Positions 34,566 to 37,614 of a stretch of 37,614 nt of DNA are shown in pieces. The translations under genes and the position numbers were made by a program. Source of the DNA: Deltaproteobacteria bacterium UBA4427. GTDB taxonomy: Bacteria; Myxococcota_A; UBA9160; UBA4427. Each line of letters begins with the position of its first letter. Position 1 is the stretch's first letter. Location: the NCBI GenBank assembly GCA_002390675.1, contig DGPZ01000076.1, forward strand, positions 1 to 37,614. The letters are read 5' to 3'. The notes below the pieces were generated by a model, which saw nothing but the letters and a program-made list of their open reading frames with translations, did no database searches and was not told the origin of the DNA.

Positions 34566-35312
34566 ATGGCCATCGACATCGAAATTAAAGACGGCGTCGG
34601 CGAGTTGATCATCAACGCGCCTCCCGTGAACGCTCTCAACAATGCCGGCTGGCGCGAGTTCGCCGAGAAGATGACGGCGCTCGGCCAGAACTCCGACGTG
34701 AATTGTGTCGTCATTCGCTCCGAAGGTCGTGGTTTCCAGGCCGGCGTGGACGTCAAGGAACTCGCCGAGAATGGCGACTTGATCGTAGAGCTGAATCGTG
34801 GCTGCTACGACAGCTTCGCGGCGGTCTATGACTGCCCCGTCCCTACAATCTCCGCCGTCCACGGCTTCTGCATTGGGGGCGGCATCGGAATCTCCGGTGC
34901 CTCCGACTTCGTCATCGCTTCAGAGGATGCGACCTTCCAGCTTCCCGAGATCGACCGCGGAGCCCTCGGCGCGGCGACACATTTGATGCGACTGGTCGGT
35001 GTCCAGAAGGCTCGGCGCATGCTCTATACATGCGAGACGATCGGCGCCGAAGAACTCTTCCGTCATGGCGGCTGCACCGCGGTCGTTCCGCGCGAGAAGC
35101 TACGCGACGAAGCGATGACAATCGCCCGTTCGATAGCGGGCAAGAGTCCACAAGCCCTGCGTCTAGGTAAGCAAGCGCTCAACGGCATAGAACTTCTCGA
35201 CCCGAAGCAGTCCTACCGCTTCGAGCAGGGATTCACGCTCGAGCTTTACACGACTCCCGACTCTCAGGAAGCGCGCGACGCATTCGTCGAAAAGCGCGAC
35301 GCGAAATTCTAG
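34566..35312 (+). CDS. echA20: EchA20-like ring-D-opening hydrolase (crotonase fold)
   Basis: Crotonase-superfamily protein of 248 residues. In actinobacteria EchA20 hydrolyses ring D of the indane-dione CoA intermediate made in steroid degradation, giving COCHEA-CoA, the substrate of IpdAB. Visible are the first oxyanion strand EGRGFQAGVDVKEL (53-66), the second GFCIGGGIGISG (100-111), NRGCYDSFAAVYDCPVP, PEIDRGALGAATHLMRL (127-143) and a C-terminal YRFEQGFTLEL. The order and spacing match mycobacterial EchA20 (247 residues) more than ordinary enoyl-CoA hydratases. ATG 34566 starts the conserved frame; the SD is weak (GAGGA about 12 bases upstream). It is separated from ipdC by 133 bases and followed after 15 bases by the first dehydrogenase gene. 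Confidence 0.9.
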   Translation: MAIDIEIKDGVGELIINAPPVNALNNAGWREFAEKMTALGQNSDVNCVVIRSEGRGFQAGVDVKELAENGDLIVELNRGCYDSFAAVYDCPVPTISAVHGFCIGGGIGISGASDFVIASEDATFQLPEIDRGALGAATHLMRLVGVQKARRMLYTCETIGAEELFRHGGCTAVVPREKLRDEAMTIARSIAGKSPQALRLGKQALNGIELLDPKQSYRFEQGFTLELYTTPDSQEARDAFVEKRDAKF

Positions 35313-35327
35313 AAGGACCCGATCAAT

Positions 35328-36497
35328 ATGGATTTGAACTACACGCCCGAACAAGATGCCTTCCGCAAGGAGGCGCGCAGTTGGCTCGAGGCGAATGCTC
35401 CCAAAGAAAAGCTCCCCTCCTTCGATACGAAGGAAGGCTTCGAGGCTCATCGTGCCTGGGAGAAGAAGCTTCACGCTGGCGGCTTCGCAATGGTGCCCTG
35501 GCCCGTCGAGTACGGCGGTCGCGGCGCCAACCTGCTTGAATGGCTGATCTTCGAGGAAGAGTATTTCCGCGCCGGCGCTCCTGGACGAGTGAACCAGAAC
35601 GGCATCTTTTTGCTCGGCCCGACAATCATGGAAGTCGGCACGCCTGAGCAGAAGGCACGCTTCCTCCCGAAGATGGCTTCTTCAGAAGAAGTCTGGGCAC
35701 AGGGTTGGTCGGAGCCGAACGCAGGCTCGGACATGGCTAATATTCAAGCGACCGCAATCAAAGATGGCGACGACTTCGTGATCAATGGTCAAAAGACCTG
35801 GGCAAGCCGTGGCGCCTTCGCACATTGGCTCTTCGGCATGTTCAGAAGCGATCCCGACTCCAAGCGGCATAACGGCCTGACGTTCATTCTTGTCCCACTC
35901 GACACGCCCGGGATTACGGTGCGACCGATCGAGAAGCTAAACAATAAAAAGGCCTTCGCAGAAGTCTTCTTTGACGACGTCCGTGTGCCGATTGAGAATC
36001 AGCTCGGCGACGAAGGCAAGGGCTGGGAAGTCGCTATGGCAACCGCCGGTTTCGAGCGTGGCCTGATGCTGCGCAGCCCCGCCCGCTTCCAGGACACGGC
36101 GCGCAAGCTCGTGAACCTCTATAAGAAGACGGTCGCAAGCGGCGCCTTCGTGGCTCCGGAACTCCGTCGCACCGTGGCGCAATGCTGGATGGATGCTGAG
36201 GCGTATACGCTCAACACCTATCAAACCGTTTCTCGACTCATGGCCGGCGGCAAGATTGGTGCGGAGGCGAGCCTCAATAAGATCTTCTGGTCGGAACTCG
36301 ACACGAAGATGCACGAGACGGCGCTCAAGCTGCTCGGGTACCGAGCTGAACTGCTCGCGGGATCGTCCGAGGCTGGTGATGTCGGCGAATGGCTCGATGG
36401 ATATATTTTCGCCCTCGCCGGTCCGATCTATGCCGGCACTAACGAAATTCAGCGCAACATCATCGCCGAGCGAATTCTCGGCATGCCGCGCAAGTAG
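35328..36497 (+). CDS. Acyl-CoA dehydrogenase, large subunit type (IpdE1/FadE30-like)
   Basis: FAD-dependent acyl-CoA dehydrogenase of 389 residues with N-terminal helical, middle beta (WAQGWSEPNAGSDMANI, FAD contacts) and C-terminal helical domains. The usual catalytic Glu in the IYEGT region is Ala (IYAGTNEIQRNI), as expected in one subunit of heterotetrameric steroid dehydrogenases, in which another residue or subunit supplies the base. Size and context fit FadE30 (IpdE1, about 385 residues), which pairs with FadE33 in the KstR2 regulon and oxidises the CoA thioester of the indane acid. AAGGA (35313-35317) precedes ATG 35328. It is followed after 18 bases by the second dehydrogenase gene. 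Confidence 0.88.
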   Translation: MDLNYTPEQDAFRKEARSWLEANAPKEKLPSFDTKEGFEAHRAWEKKLHAGGFAMVPWPVEYGGRGANLLEWLIFEEEYFRAGAPGRVNQNGIFLLGPTIMEVGTPEQKARFLPKMASSEEVWAQGWSEPNAGSDMANIQATAIKDGDDFVINGQKTWASRGAFAHWLFGMFRSDPDSKRHNGLTFILVPLDTPGITVRPIEKLNNKKAFAEVFFDDVRVPIENQLGDEGKGWEVAMATAGFERGLMLRSPARFQDTARKLVNLYKKTVASGAFVAPELRRTVAQCWMDAEAYTLNTYQTVSRLMAGGKIGAEASLNKIFWSELDTKMHETALKLLGYRAELLAGSSEAGDVGEWLDGYIFALAGPIYAGTNEIQRNIIAERILGMPRK

Positions 36498-36515
36498 AAG
36501 AAGGAGAGCGACGAG

Positions 36516-37574
36516 ATGGAGTTCGACTTCACCGAAGACCAGAGAGCACTTCAAGAAGCAGTCCGCGACTTCCTCAAGGGTGAATGCCCGGTCGAGTTCG
36601 TACGCGCACAATGGGACACCGAGAACGGACGCTCGAAAGAGTTCTGGGCCAAATTCGCCGAAATTGGCGTGCCCGGCCTGCTCGTACCGGAAGAGTACGG
36701 GGGCCTCGGGATGAACGAGGTCGACCTCACTCTAGTCATGATCGAGATCGGTCGTGCCGGCCTAGCAGAACCCGTCGTTCCGACGGCCGCAGTCGGTGCG
36801 CCACTAATTCGAGATTGTGGAAACGTTGCACTCGCTTCGGAATGGCTGCCTAAGATCGCCACCGGCGACGCAATCATCGCGGTCGCTCAGCCGACGTCAC
36901 CTTTGGTGCCTGAAGCGGAATGCGCAGATCTCTTGATCCTGCGATCCGGCGACGGCCTCTATGCAGTACCCGCCGCCGATGCGCGTATCACACCGCAGAA
37001 ATCCAACGATCCTTCTCAGAAGCTCGCGACGGTTGAGTTCGATGCCAAGGATGACCAGTGCATCGCTCGCGGCGCAGACGCAGATCGACTCGAAGGCATG
37101 GCCCTCGACCGTGGTGCCCTCGCAGCGGCTGCGCAGCAGCTAGGAGCGTGTGATCAGTTGATTGCCATGTCGGTCGAGTACACGACGGAGCGAAAGCAGT
37201 TCGGCGTTCCAATCGGCAGCTTCCAAGCAGTCAAACATCAGGTCGCCAACATCAAGGTGGCGCTGGAATACGCACGCAGTCACGTTGACCGCGCCGCCTA
37301 TTCAGTTGCCAACGACACGACCAGTCGATCGGTCGATGTCTCATCCGCGAAGATCGCTGCAGGTGAAGCCGCGCTTCAGGGCTCGAGCACCTCTCTCCAG
37401 GTTCATGGCGCCCTCGGTTACACCTGGGAGCAGGACCTGCACGTTTGGATGCGACGCGCCTGGACTCTGGACCTCGCCTGGGGCGAGACCGCATGGCATC
37501 GAGAACGCGTCGCAGGCGCCCTATTCGAGGACACCCTGCCCGCCGAGCATTTTGGATTCAGCCCACCCGCATAG
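36516..37574 (+). CDS. Acyl-CoA dehydrogenase, small subunit type (IpdE2/FadE33-like)
   Basis: Second acyl-CoA dehydrogenase-family subunit, 352 residues, shorter than a full-length member because of a reduced middle domain. Motifs are FGV-type ERKQFGVPIGSFQAVKH (conserved Arg contacting the FAD diphosphate), LVPEEYGGLGM, and HGALGYTWEQDLHVWMRR (C-terminal FAD-binding). The pairing with the gene before it, and sizes of 389 and 352, fit the alpha2beta2 dehydrogenases of actinobacterial steroid catabolism (FadE30/FadE33, FadE31/FadE32). Which one is meant cannot be decided. AAGGAG at 36501-36506 precedes ATG 36516. It closes the visible cluster, with 40 bases left in the window, so further pathway genes may follow outside. 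Confidence 0.88.
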   Translation: MEFDFTEDQRALQEAVRDFLKGECPVEFVRAQWDTENGRSKEFWAKFAEIGVPGLLVPEEYGGLGMNEVDLTLVMIEIGRAGLAEPVVPTAAVGAPLIRDCGNVALASEWLPKIATGDAIIAVAQPTSPLVPEAECADLLILRSGDGLYAVPAADARITPQKSNDPSQKLATVEFDAKDDQCIARGADADRLEGMALDRGALAAAAQQLGACDQLIAMSVEYTTERKQFGVPIGSFQAVKHQVANIKVALEYARSHVDRAAYSVANDTTSRSVDVSSAKIAAGEAALQGSSTSLQVHGALGYTWEQDLHVWMRRAWTLDLAWGETAWHRERVAGALFEDTLPAEHFGFSPPA

Positions 37575-37614
37575 GCTGAAACAGGTACAGACCTCATTAA
37601 GAAAATCCTCTCGG

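Noticed and set aside
1..37614. CRISPR arrays, toxin-antitoxin pairs, restriction or other defence genes.
   Set aside because: No regular repeat-spacer array and no matching protein families were seen on either strand.

Overview
This is a gene-dense bacterial chromosomal segment of moderately high GC. It carries an NtrC-type sigma-54 activator, a predicted outer- or inner-membrane lipoprotein cyclophilin, a remnant resembling the myxobacterial PilZ subgroup, a flagellin remnant, and a TopA with a Lys/Ala-rich tail. Together these point to an uncultured lineage of the former Deltaproteobacteria (Myxococcota, Desulfobacterota or Binatota-like). The phylum is an inference; no rRNA or tRNA gene lies in the window.

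Layout. 0.2-6.1 kb: serC, a membrane-anchored coiled-coil protein, a SMUG1-type uracil-DNA glycosylase, a lipoprotein cyclophilin, an unrecognised protein, and a tyrosine-recombinase homologue that has lost catalytic residues. 6.2-6.5 kb: a broken PilZ gene. 6.6-14.7 kb (all minus strand): a sigma-54 response regulator and its histidine kinase, a possible small membrane protein, a Gly-rich RRM protein, a secreted lipase-like hydrolase, a truncated dienelactone-hydrolase relative, a SnoaL-like protein and topA. 15.1-22.1 kb (plus strand): an MFS transporter, two overlapping crcB/Fluc fluoride-channel genes, and a two-gene biotin-dependent acyl-CoA carboxylase closed by a clear intrinsic terminator. 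22.3-22.8 kb: a decayed flagellin gene. 23.0-31.3 kb: purL (PurL-PurQ fusion), purB, trkA, trkH. 31.7-37.6 kb: ipdA, ipdB, ipdC, echA20 and two acyl-CoA dehydrogenases.

How the genes work together. The last six genes match, in content and nearly in order, the actinobacterial KstR2-regulon genes that degrade steroid rings C and D after formation of the indane propionate (HIP) intermediate. This suggests that the organism consumes steroids or sterols. The carboxylase pair could make malonyl-CoA or methylmalonyl-CoA. purL/purB give two steps of IMP synthesis, and trkA/trkH a K+ uptake system. The three broken genes (PilZ, flagellin, dienelactone-hydrolase-like) indicate local decay of motility or signalling functions. 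The most unusual items are the recombinase-derived protein that lacks catalytic residues and keeps a Lys-rich linker, and the 917-residue biotin carboxylase/biotinyl protein with an insertion in its ATP-grasp region. I found no CRISPR array, phage module, insertion sequence or recognisable defence system.
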